A DNA stretch of 64,000 nucleotides from Ursus arctos (taxonomy: Eukaryota; Chordata; Mammalia; Carnivora; Ursidae): contig NW_026623100.1 in assembly GCF_023065955.2 (NCBI RefSeq), forward strand, positions 70,126,727 to 70,190,726, read 5' to 3'. Each line of letters begins with the position of its first letter. Position 1 is the stretch's first letter. Below are positions 1 to 11,801 of this stretch, piece by piece. The position numbers and the translations under genes were made by a program. Under the pieces are notes generated by a model, which was not told the DNA's origin, ran no database searches, and saw only the letters and a program-made list of their open reading frames with translations.

Positions 1-989
1 CCCTCTCAGCCACAAGCAGATGGGCTGTGACTTTGGTGCCGGGTGTTTGGGAAGGGGTCGGTGGCTTCCCTCCCTGCCCCAGCCCGGCAGGGCCTGCTCG
101 CAGTCCTGGGTGCTGGTGATGAAGGCCCGGTGGGTGGTGCTCGCCCCTTCCTGCTGGCAGGCACCGGCGAACCCAAGCAGCTGCCCACAGGGGGGGTCCC
201 AGTGCTTGAGACCAGCCACGAGGGCAGGCTGTTCACAGTCGGGCCCCGTTCGGCTTTCCAGCTCAGCCGCCACCGCCTGTCACCGCATGCGTTCCTGCAG
301 CAGCTACTGACCGGGAGCCTGCTCTGTGCCGAGGACCGGTTCAGAGTCTAGGGCACAGCAGTGAACAAAATGAAGGCCATGTCCTGGAGCTTTAGTGGGG
401 ACAGCTGGACAGTAGGGAAAGGGATGGTGTGTCAGGGATGGTAAACGGTGTGAAGGAAAATAAAACGGTAGGAGAAAAACAGATAGGAAGAGTGAGTGCT
501 GTTTTGTCCAGGAGTGTCGTTCTGATAGAGTGGCAGTTGAGCAGATTCTGACAAGCTCCCTGAGGGAGAGAGCCGTGAGGATATCTTGAACAAGACCATA
601 CGAAGCAGAGAGGACAGCAGAGCCAATGTCCTGGGGCAGGGGCGGGGGTGGATGGTGCTTGGGTGCCAGCAAGGAGGCCAGCATGGCTGGAGTGGAGTGG
701 GCCTGGGGGAGTGTTGGGGGAGGCAGTAAAGAGCTGTGGGTTTGGGAGCAGGGGGACAGTGGGAGGGTGAGGGCGGGGGAAGACTTGCAAAAGCATGCCT
801 GAGGAGATGGCCACAAGTAGGAGCCAACCAGCATGTCCCCAGTGGTGGGGGAGGCTCAGGGGTTTCTCTGATTGCTGCCCTTCTCAGTGAAAAAAGAAAC
901 AGGGCTGTCGGGGAAGAACAGGCATTGGGGGTTTCTCGGGGGTTGTTGAGAGAGGCGGTGTTGACTCCGTGTCCTGCTGCTCAGCGGAT

Positions 990-1150
990 GGTCCCAGGAG
1001 CCCCAGGGTGGCATCAGCATCACCTGGGAGCTGGCTGGAAATGCAGACTCTCAGGCCCCGCCCCGACCTGTGGAACCCACATCTGCATATTGACAGCTTG
1101 CTCAGGTGACTCGGGTGCACCTGAGGTTCGAGAAGCTTGGTGGAAGGCAT
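990..1150 (+). repeat. MER5A-like hAT-Charlie MITE fragment
   Basis: The segment reads like a diverged MER5A: it contains the CATCAGCATCACCTGGGAGC motif, a GGCCCCGCCCC stretch, a TCTGCAT motif and a closing GAGAAGC. This is an ancient non-autonomous DNA transposon, and its terminal repeats are eroded. Classification is by eye only. Confidence 0.6.
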
Positions 1151-1399
1151 AGCTGGCCAGACCAAGCTCGTGAGCCAAATCGTGCCCACTTCTTGCTTTT
1201 GTAAATAAGAGTTTACGTATCATCTATGGCCGCTGTCCTGCCGCATGGCTGAGTTGAGTCGTTGTGGCAGAGAGCGTATGTCCTGCAAAGCCTAAAATGT
1301 TTATTATCTGGCCTTTCGTGGCAGAAGTTTACGTGGGGTCCAGGGGCGTGGGAGAGTGAGTGAGTCAGGCTCAGGTGCTCAAGTGCATTGGTCAGCTGG

Positions 1400-1520
1400 A
1401 GGAGTTGTCAACATGAAGATAGTGGGGTACCCCCCACCCAGGGCTTCTGATTCAGTGGCCTGAATTTCCCAGGTGACACCAATGCGGCAGGGACCATACT
1501 TGGAGAGCCCGGGTCTAGAC
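1400..1520 (+). repeat. MER5A-like fragment (3' half)
   Basis: The segment contains CTTCTGATTCAGT, then TTCCCAGGTGACACCAATG and GACCATACTTGGAGAGCCC, which match the order of motifs in the right half of MER5A. It lies about 250 bases after another fragment of the same type and may be a separate insertion. Confidence 0.55.
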
Positions 1521-3492
1521 CAGGGGAGGGGTGCCAGGCCCCGGCTGCAGCTGGCAGGTTGTGGCCGTGAATTTCAGGCTGGCCCGGGGGCATGTCCGAG
1601 CGTTTGTCCCCATCCCAGGCAGCTGCTGGGCGCCGGTACAAAGGAGGCAGAGAACTGGAGGATTTGGGAGGGGGCGGGAGATCTGGGCCTGAAGCAGTGA
1701 TTGCAGCAGTGGCACCCCAGGGCCTCCCAGCTGACGAGGCGTGACAGGAGGGACAGCGGAAGGCATTGGGATGGTGGACTGCAGGTCTCAGGTGGTCAGT
1801 GCGGGGTACTAAGGGAGAGGTGAGCCCAGCCATAGGAGGTGCCTGCCAGCGGGGAGGCCAGGGGCTCCTTCACACCTGCTTTTCGCGGCCAAGAGACCCC
1901 CTCCTCTGCACTTCTGCCCTCCTGTGCTGCATTGCCAGAATGATCCCAATCCCTACCTCCCTGCACCCTGGAAGAGGCAGCGCGGGCTCTGGGGCAACGG
2001 CCTGGGTGTGAACCCTCCGGCTCCAGCTCTGACCTGCGGAGACCCAGGCAGGTGACTCCCTTGTGCCTCTGTCCCTCTCTTTAAATGGGTCTCAGCCGTT
2101 GTGTCCCTCGTAGGACCGCGAGAGCCCGAGTGACTCAGGTGAGGTGCCGAGAGCCTGCAGCAGTGCCGGCCGCTGCCAGGCTGACCTTTAGTGGGCTCCG
2201 CGCTCCCGCGCTCGGCACAGAACACGCGCGCACTGTGCGCCAAGCCGGGAGCGGCACCAGCTCGCTCAGCATGAGGCCAAGCATGCTCATTCGGTTACTG
2301 GCCCAAGGAAGGGAGGGCTGATAGGTTAGTTGCGTCTTTCCATCTCACAGAAGTACATTCGGTGTCGCCTGGGCTTCCCTCAGTCATCGGTCCTTCTGAC
2401 GGTGTGCCCTGCGTCCCATGAGGATGTCTGCGCGTGCGGAGGTCCGTAGGGCCAGTGCATGTGTGCACACTTGTCATGCAGGTGTATGGCTCTTGTCCCT
2501 GGTGGGTGACAGACGGCATCACCATGCGGACCATGTCGCATGCCTGGTATGGAGGTGGGAGAAATCCACGTGGAAGGAGTCCTGGTGGACGGCATGTCTT
2601 TGAGGGATTGGGACATGCGTCCAGAGAGGTTTCCAGGCCCTGCCCTGGTTCAGTTTTAGCCCAGAAGTGCCCTTCTCCTCAGAGCACCCCTTTGCCTGTG
2701 TTCTGGAAGTCCTGCCCAGCCTGTACCAGGTCTCGACCTTGGTGATGCGGGGTCCTGTGCTAGGTCTGTGTGACGTGTACTTGTACGCACGGGTCTGCAT
2801 GGCCTCCTTACAGAGGATGAGGATGCAGTTACAATTTTTTTATCACTTCAGAAAATACGTTTCATGACTTGTTTGCCCCCCATGCAATTCAGTATATTTG
2901 TGTAGCGTTGACAGATTTCCAAGAGCTGTGCTGTTTTGCTGAGCACCCTCTCAAAGCGTCATGCAGCAGCCTTGTCAGTGCCTTGTGGGGCCCTGAGGCT
3001 AATGAGGACCCTGCATCCAGGGCCCTTCCCATCCTACCCGCCCTGGGCAGGTTCCGTTGTAGCTCTGCTGCCCTCCGGTTCACTGAAGAGCTGAGTCTCT
3101 ATCCAGGTTCCTGGCAACGTGTCACAGACTGCTTGTGCGCAAAGAGCCAGGCACTTTCCTTGGTGGGAATAGAGCTCCCAGATGCCATCCCTCTGAATCC
3201 TGCGGGGGCTCGAGTGTGGAACACACCTCTTTGTTAGGGATCTTCCACGAGCCCCGTCTCTTCTGTGCCCACTTGTTTTCCTGCTGGGGACGGCCCTTTG
3301 GGAGCAGCCCAGGGGCTGCTGTGTGGTGGGGCAGGTGGCCTGAAGCAGTGACCTCTGAGGACAGCCCGCAGAGTAGCCCCCCACCCAGACCTGCAGGGCC
3401 CCCCTGCCCCCCACTGAGGTCCTGTCTGCGTGTCGCTCGAAAAGCCTGCTGACTGGAACCTGAGCTTCCTTTGCCTTCTCTCCCTTTGGCAG

Positions 3493-3658
3493 GCGAGTTC
3501 AGAATGTCCACACGGGCCTCGACCTGACCGTGCCCCAGCACCAGGAGGTGCGGGGCAAGATGATGTCAGGCCACGTGGAGTACCAGATCCTGGTGGTTAC
3601 CCGGCTGGCTGCATTCAAGTCGGCTAAGCACAGGCCCGAGGATGTCGTCCAGTTCTTG
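3493..3658 (+). CDS. HS1BP3: HS1BP3 exon 2: N-terminal half of PX domain
   Basis: The exon opens after a strong pyrimidine tract and CAG. Its first base completes an arginine codon begun in exon 1. It then encodes 55 residues starting RVQNVHTGLDLTVPQHQEV and ending DVVQFL. This is the first beta sheet of the PX domain (about residues 12-66 of the full protein). The segment VEYQILVVTRL is a typical PX beta-strand pair. The exon ends on a codon boundary, followed by the donor GTGAGC at 3659. Compared with remembered human sequence only a few residues differ (for example RVQNVH for RLQNAH). Confidence 0.96.
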
Positions 3659-6600
3659 GTGAGCTGGGGGCTCTGTCAGGATGCTCCTGAGGGGGCCCAG
3701 GGACCAGAGGGCCAGGCGCACAGACACACCCGCCACTGGGGTATGAGCAGCACCAGGGAGCGGGCGCTTCTCTAGCCAGCACTCACTCAGGGCCTGAGAG
3801 TGCCAGAAGGTGTCGGAAGGGCACAAGGGTATCCCAGGCAGAGGGCACAGCCGAAGTGGAGGCTAGCCACGGGGTTGTGTGTGGGGAGCTGCGTGCAGTG
3901 GAGTATTACCCTGGAGGAGGCGGGAGACGAGGGGCAGAGTCCAGGTCGTGGGGGGCTTGTAGGGAGCCTGACTGTCTTGTAGCCAAGGAGGCATTTGAAG
4001 TAGGGGAGTGACTCACTGGCCTCTATGGTGGGGAGCGGAGTTGGACTGGAAAGAACCGGGCAAGGGCAGGGGGCCCCGTGACGAGGCCAGTGATGCCCCA
4101 GGGGAGGGCTGGAGGCAGGCCAGCAGTGCTTGGTGTGAGGGGGAGGCAGAGAGTTGTAAAATATCTCCAGGGTAACGTGCATATCGTCTGCTGACCGACT
4201 GTCTGCACCAGAAGTAAGGAGCGGAGGGGCAGGTCTCAGGGGACGTGTGGAGCGTGAAGTGTCTGCCTGATGGACACAGGAGGATGAATCCATGAGGCCG
4301 GAGCGAGGGACCGGTCAGGCCTAGGAGGCAGGTGTGGCAGGCGTCAGCTTGGAGGTGACGTTAAAAGTCTGGGAGTGAATGAGGTTGCCCAGAGAATGGA
4401 CATGGAGGGCGGAGGGAAGGGCTTAGGAGGGAACCCCAGAGACCCAGCAGCCCAGGGACAGTCACGGAGAGGGAGGAGCCTCTGAGACCAAGGGAAGAGA
4501 AGGGGGCATCGTGGAGTCACCGGAGCTAAGGGAAGAGAGAGCTTCAAAATAAAGGTGAAAGGAGCAAGAGTCCTGTGGTATAGACGGAATCAGTAGCTAC
4601 AGGTTTGCACATGGTTCATTCTGAATCTCCTGGCAGCCCAGGCAGAAAGGGAAACAGTGCGTGACCTCGCTCCGGTACCCCAGTAGCAGAGACGTCTCCT
4701 TCTCAGAGATAAAAATGCAGGCACGGGTCTTTCCTCGAGGGCGAGTTGACACGTGTGAAGCGTCCAAAAGCATGCTGTCTTTCCCGTGCTACGTCAGCTT
4801 TTGGTGAGAATCAAGGTCTGATGTTAGGTGATGGTTCTGGTCCTGCTCGGCTGTGAGTGGTGGTGGGGTTCGCAGCTCCTGATAATCTGGCCCGACCCCC
4901 AGTGGAGCCCAACACACCCAACACGTTGGGGACGGGCGCAGAAGAGCATATCTGAGGTCACGGCTCCAGGCATAACGGGGAGCCCTGAGGAGCGTCCAGG
5001 CGAGCCCGCTCGTCCCGTGCCAGGGCCCAGCCTCACGTGCGAGGCTGTGTGTGAAGACAACTTGACCCCTCCTCGCATCGCACCAGTGCCGCTTTCTCCT
5101 GACCAGTGGCGCCCACACCCTCTGAGGGGTGCGCCTGTGTGCCTAGGTGGCCATTCCTGCAGGTGCCTCTCAGACATCGTGAGCCACCTGTAAGGGCAGA
5201 GGCGAACGCATTTACCCCCCCCTTGAAATCTGGGGATGCAACCAAAAGCCTGGAAATACCTGAAGTACCACAATTTAACTTTAAAAAAAGAAAAAAAAAA
5301 AGCATTTTGCATTCTGTTCCTGGAAAGGATACACATTTTAATATAAAAATGAATTTAATTGCTCATCAGAAAGTAAAACCAGCCCCCAGAGAGGGGCACC
5401 GTGTCCGCCGGCCTTGTGGCAGGCTCCCGTGTGTGCTGCCGGCACAGGCACACACCCTTTCATCAGAGACGGGAGCGGTGCTGTCTGCCCTGCGTGGACG
5501 CGCCAGACTCACGAGCTCCCGTGCTCTGCACTCCCTGCCTCTCTGTGAGCCTCCTCGTACTGCCGTTGAGGTAGCTACTTGAAAAACCCTGGCTTTGGAA
5601 CACTGATGAATGTGGGTCCTGGATGGGGTGACACCCCTGACTTAAAACTTCCTGGCCCCTGGCACAGTCAGTGCTCTTGGAGACACAAAGCTTCCAGGAC
5701 CCCCCAGTCCCAGCAAGTCCGCCGGCTGGGCCGGAGTGGAGCTGTCTGGCCCCGCGTGGCCAGCAGAGGGCGCTCAACCCTCAGGGTCAATGCTTCCTGG
5801 ATGGGGCCCAGTCCCTGCCTGGCTGGGTCACAAGGACCACAGAGGGTGGGGTTGGAGCCTGCACCACTTGTGTGAAGGGATCGCCTTACCTTTCCTTGGG
5901 GGCTGTTCTCAGGAAGGCTTCAGAGCCCGGCTCTTGTGTGGACAACTGCTGGCTGCAGTCCCCTGTCCCAGGTGACTCCCCAGTGTGTGTGGGGACAGGG
6001 GTGCTGGGGATCTAAATTCCACCCCCGCCACCTGCCGGCATCTGAAACCCTCACAGGCTGGGGGTTCTTGGGAGAGTTGCAGTTGGCCAGGGCTGTGTGC
6101 CCTGACACCGCTGTGCCCCGGGGTTCCCAGGTCTTGTCCGTCGGCCACAGCAGCATTTCCAGCATTGGCCTGGGAGTAGGAGAGGGACTGTGCGTGTCTG
6201 CGTGCTCCGTGCTCCCTCAGCAGAGTCGGGGAGACAGGTCTTGCATGCAGGGAGAGCACAGAGTCCAAGACAAGAGAGGACACTGGGCGGCTGGTGGGCT
6301 GTGTGGCTCAGCGCAGGGGACTCTCTGAGAGCCCGCCTTGTGTCACATGGTCTGCAACGACGCCTCCAGCCGCCATGCTTCAGCTGCTCACGCCACGTGA
6401 GGCCTGGGCCGTGTGGGGCTGCCCGTGCTGGGGCCTCAGACAGAGCGAACTCAGCTGGAGACAGCGTGCTGTCTCGGGGTGACTCAGATGGCCTGGGACC
6501 CCCTTCCGGCCTGCTTCCCCGAGGTCCCAGGGTGCGGGGAGTCGAGAAACAACCTTGCCATAGCTGGTTCTTCTCCACGTGAGCACAGTAAGGACCGTCC

Positions 6601-9600
6601 CCACTAGAGGGCTGCTGCTGCACACGGAGGAGTGACCCAGAGATCGTGCTGACAGGAGGTGACTCATGTTGTTGTAGGAAGATGACCTAACAGCCGGCCA
6701 GACCATGAGGTCACCCCACTAATATGCTACAGGCCCGGAATGGAGGCCGGCAGCCTCCAGGATCACCTGTGGGCCGCATGTCTCTACCTGGAGCTGTGGC
6801 AGTGCATGGAATCCTGTGACTGTATCTCCCCTTGGGCTGCTAAGACTTTCGTAATTCAGCCTAGCACGGGTTAGGGGGTGTTGGGAAGGGAGCCTAAGGC
6901 AGGGGGATGGGTGGAGGGTCAGAGGGAGCGAGGCACACCCACGACCCCTGTCTGTCCTGTGGCAGCTGTCCTGGGGAGGGGCTCTCCAAATAGCCTGGCC
7001 TCCGGGCTCTCTGGGCGGGGTGAGGGGGCCAGTACTCAGGAAGCCACATGTTCCTCTCCCTCCAGGTCTCCAAAAAGTACAGCGAGATTGAGGAGCTCTA
7101 CCAGAAGCTGAGCAGCCGTTACCCCACGGCCACCCTTCCCCCGCTCCCCAAGAAGGTCCTGTTCGTTGGGGAGTCCGACATCCGGGAAAGAAGAGCCGTG
7201 TTCAATGAGATTCTGCGCTGTGTCTCCAAGGACGCCGAGTTGGCCGGAAGCCCAGAGCTGCTAGAATTCTTAGGTACCTGAGGCTCTGTCCCAAACCTCT
7301 GAGGTCTCCCTTGGCCCAGAGCTAGGCCTCACTCCCCTGGCTGGGCCGGAGCGGGCCCACAGCTGCTAGCAGGAGGAGGCTGACTGCCTGGGTGATGGAC
7401 AGGGCTCACGCGGGGCCTTCTCTGTAGTCTGACCCCACCCATGCCCCTCCTGGCCATCCCCAGAGCCCCTCAACCCATACACACACACACCCCACTTTGC
7501 CTCCTGCCAGCCAGGCCTGCGGACCTGAGCCCTGGGGACACCTCCCTTGGCTTGCACCCACCGGCGATGGTGGTGGGTACGGCGGCAGGTGCAGGCTCAG
7601 CCCACACTGGTCCGGTACCGGGACCTCAAACCCTTGCAGGCTGTGTCCGCAGCCACCTCCCCCCCTTTCCGGTTTCCTCAGCTGTCAGACAGGAGGATGC
7701 CTGGCTGCCAGGTGGCGTGAGAACTCTCTCTCTCTGTGTACGACAGAGCCTGCTCTCTAGAAGGATGGCTGACATGTACCCCCTCACTCAGCACACCCCG
7801 GTGTGCAGGCCTGCACGGATTCCCAAGGCCCACGAAGCGCTTGTGCCCCGGGCGGGGAGGGGTCCCCTCGGGAGGGGCTGGGCTCTCCCCCCTGACTTTC
7901 TCCCCTCTTTGGACTATTCTGTTTCACTTTTCTTCCCAATGACTGTGGTCTCTAAGCTTCGCAAGACAGACGGGAGTTTTTCAGACAGTAGCAACCAAGC
8001 CAAAACAATTTTTTTAAGGGGTGAAGAATAAAAAAGCCAAAGCTAGTGAACGCACTGAGGCTGGGGCTGGTGTGGCTGCAGAGCCCCGGCCTCCTCTCTC
8101 CTTTTCCAGCCCCCCACATGCACCTGTGGGCCCCGAGTTTGCTACAAGATCACAACCTGCTTGCCCCCAGTGGGCTGTGTTGCCTGTGGTATGGGCGCCC
8201 CAGCTGATCCATAACTGGAAGAAACCAGATCTCCTGGCCCCTTTGTTACAGAGAAGCGGGATACGGTGGTCTGACTCTCCCAGCCTTTCTGCGCCTCCGT
8301 GTCCTTACCTATTAAGTGGAGGCATGAACAGGATCTCTCGTGTGGATTTTTACAGTAGTTCAGTGAGTCCATACCTGTAAAATGCTTTTTACATGATGCC
8401 TGTTAGATGAAACTGAAAGTTCATGAAATTTTGAGTGGTATTTTCACATTCGTTCTAATAAAATAGCATAAGGTAAGGCAGCATATCATTACTGCTTGGG
8501 TTCACGTGATGCAGTAACACTTATTACCTCGGTGTGCGTGTTAACATCCTGTATGCCAGGCATCCTGTAGCTTCTCTATCTAAGGGTGGTATTTTTTTTT
8601 TTTTAAAGGAACTGCTTTCAAAGGTCTGCTACTCTAACTAACTGGGTAGAGATGAAGAAGTCTGAACCCATGCTTCTCAGTCCGTCCGTGGGAAAGGACT
8701 GGATTTGTATTCCCAATCTGTCACAGATAGTTCACAAATACAGAATCACATGTCTGGGTGTCGTGACAATGCCAAGCTGCTATGGAAGATTCCAGATGCT
8801 TGCTCTCCCTTTCTGTGCTTACCACATCATGGATATCCACCTGTGGACCATGCTTTGAGAAGCGCTCATATAAGCCAGTTTGTAATGGAGCCATTACATT
8901 TTGTTCTGGAATCTTCCATGAGCTCACTGTGCACCCATTGGGTTCAGAGTCTAAGTGCCCAGACCCTTGGAGCAGGTCTTCATTCGTGGTTGGATTGTCA
9001 GAGCTCCCTGATATGCCCCACAAAGGTACACTGGCTGGCTTTTTCTGCCCTTAGCCCGCAGACGTAGACGTACTGTTGCTGTGCTGTCAGCATGTTCCAA
9101 GGCTCCCACCTATAACCACTCCACCAATCTAGGCTTTGCCGCAGGCTTCAGGCTTGGAGCCCTGGCTGCCCCCGTCTGAGGACACTGCAGGAAGCCCCCA
9201 GCTCAGGTCCTGGCACAGGAGCTTGGGTGTGGGGCGACACCACCTCGTCCCCTGGCAGTGGGTGTCAGGTGCCCTCCTCCTTCTCCTTCCACAGGCACCA
9301 GGTCCCCAGGGGCTGCGGACCTCACCAGCAGAGATGTCTCTGTCCTGGATACACCCAACCAGGCCCGGGATGACGGGGAGGCTTTCGACTTCTTCAAGCA
9401 GCAGGACCGAGCAGAGCTTGAGGCTCTGCCCATCCCAGGCCGGGAGGGCGAGGATGCAGGAAAATCCTCCGAGGAGGAAGAGGAGGAGGCACTGGACCCT
9501 CTGGGCATCATGCGGTAGGTCTCCACGTCCTGGATGGGGCCTCCTTCTGGCTTGCTCCGGGCTCTCTGGTGAGGGCTCCTCTCTGCCTCTGTCCTGAGAG

Positions 9601-11752
9601 CCTGAGAAAACCTGTCTTCCTGGATCATCACTCCACGTGGCCTGGTGTGCTTGGGCTGGACTCAGATGTTACCTTCTCCCTGGCCACGGGGCAGGCCCTG
9701 GGTCCCCAGCTCTGTACTGAGTCCCAGCAGGGCTGCCCCCAGCTCATCACTGACAGCCTGGGGCTTGTGGCACGTGATTGGAGCCCCCTGGGCCCTGTGT
9801 CAGTGTTCTTACAGCACGGGTGTTTACCTGGGCCCTGCCTCCCCGCAGGCCAGTTGTAAGGCCCGTGAATACAGGGGTAGAGGGGACCAATAACCTGTAA
9901 GGTGCCAGCTATGTGTGGTGAAGAAGGTAGAGTGAGCCCCGGGGCCCCCGGCCAGTCAGCTGAGTTCCCTTTACTTGTGCGTACACACACACAGGTGCGC
10001 GCACAGCTACACTGGGGAAGAGGTAAGCCGGGTGCGGTCTCAGTGGTCCCTCTGTGTCCTGATGCTGTCATCTGCTGCCTTCTTTCCTGAGCCCCTGTCT
10101 TTGCCTACTCAGTGCACTCCTCCCGAGCCCCCACTGCATGACCACCCTGTGCTGGGGGCAGGGGGTATGGGCAGGATGAGACCAGAGAGACATCTGCGGA
10201 CCTCCCAGACAGACAGACTCACCACCTCTTGGCCCAAACGTGCACGAAACAAGGTGGGAGCTAATGCTTCTGAGCACCTCGTACACGCTGAGCGGGTGCT
10301 CCGCCTTTCGTACACTGTGTCTCATTGACACCTGCCTGCAAGGAGATGCTGTCTGTCGTCCCATTTTACAGGTTAGAGAAACTGAAGCCTGCAGAGGCCG
10401 AGTGCCCTGCCCAAGGTCAGACAGCTGGTAAATAATGGTACTAGGATTCCAGTCTAGTTCAGGGTCCTGGACACTGCTTGGCCTTGATCCTGGCTCTGCC
10501 ATTTACCAGCAGCATGTCCCTGGCAATGTACCCCTTGTCTTCAGTTTTCTGCGGTCAGTAGGGTAATGGTAGCACCTCTCTGTAGGGCTCTTGTGGAGAC
10601 CGAGTTAACATGAATGCTAACACTCACTCTTCTCATGGCTGCAGCACCCCCTCCACCAACTCAGACCGTAGACCCAGGGTGACAGCCCCTCTGCCCTGAT
10701 GAGAGATCGAAGTTCAGTCAACAGACGAGGGAAGCCTGTCTCGCAGGTCCTATTCCAGAAATGAGGGAGGGGCAAGTTCAGCATAAAGGACATGAACATC
10801 ACAGTCCAGAAGGCTCTGCCCGCTGTCCACCAGCCTGCCTTTCCCGGGGGGGTCGGGGGGATGTGAGGCTGGGGACACACAGGAGGAGATGTGGCTGCAG
10901 GACTGCCCTGTGACCAGCCTGGAAGGGACAAGAATTCACACTCAGGGAAGATCCAGCACTGCAGGACACACAGGACCAGAGCCGGAAGTCGTGCAGCACC
11001 TTGATGCCCGGGAGTCGGGTCCCCCGGCCCTCCACAGTCCCCCTGACCTGGACGGGGTCAGCACCCCTGGGGGAGAGGCAGCGAGGTTCTGTGGGGAGAA
11101 GTCTATAATAGCCGCTTATTGGCTTTATACGACCTGCAGGCCCTTCTTGGGCTTTATTTTGGTCAAAATGAGGCTTTGTTTGAACTCAGGCTCTCTGTTG
11201 TTCTGAGTAACCATCCGTAAAGCCAGACGGAGAAGGACTTCAGTGGTTTGCGCCAGCCTTTGGCTGAGGGTCACGCTTAGCAAAGCGGCTCCTTTTTTGG
11301 GTAGGAAAATGCTCTTTGGGGTTGGCAAGGGTTGCCTTGAATTTCCTACTTATTCCAGTAGCAGATTGTCGAGGGATGTGTCAGCCGTCTGGGACCACCT
11401 GCCCCCCAGCACCGTCGCCAGCTCCGGGGGCCTCATTCCCGAATCCTGGGAAAGCGTAGCACCTGAAAGGGATCCCAGAGGCTTAAGACCTTCTAGTTTC
11501 TCCTGTAGTGACTGGTGTGACAGCAGTCACTGCTGTGGCTCTCATCAGGGAGGATAGCACCTAAGGCTTTTTGAGAACTTACTGAACACCAGGAACTGAT
11601 TCCCATTCCTGGGAAGAGACATTTCTCTTCTACTTCTGCTGTTTTGTTTTGTTTTTTTTAAGAGGTCATGACACACCACATTGCTCTCAGGACCTGTGTG
11701 GGTTTGATGTGGGAAATGGTGCTCTGGGAAGCCAGCACTGGCATCAGGCTCA

Positions 11753-11801
<49 letters not shown>

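Larger units (their letters stand above)
1..3492 (+). other. HS1BP3: HS1BP3 intron 1 (3' part)
   Basis: The sequence upstream of the first exon seen contains no start codon context followed by the short HS1BP3 N-terminus, so it is read as the 3' part of intron 1. It holds two MER5A-like fragments (about 990-1150 and 1400-1520) and a short CpG-dense patch around 2150-2270. The intron ends in a pyrimidine tract and CAG at 3490-3492. Nothing else recognisable. Confidence 0.85.

Noticed and set aside
1..3480. Possible HS1BP3 exon 1
   Set aside because: No ATG followed by the short conserved N-terminus and an in-phase donor is present, so exon 1 is taken to lie outside the window.
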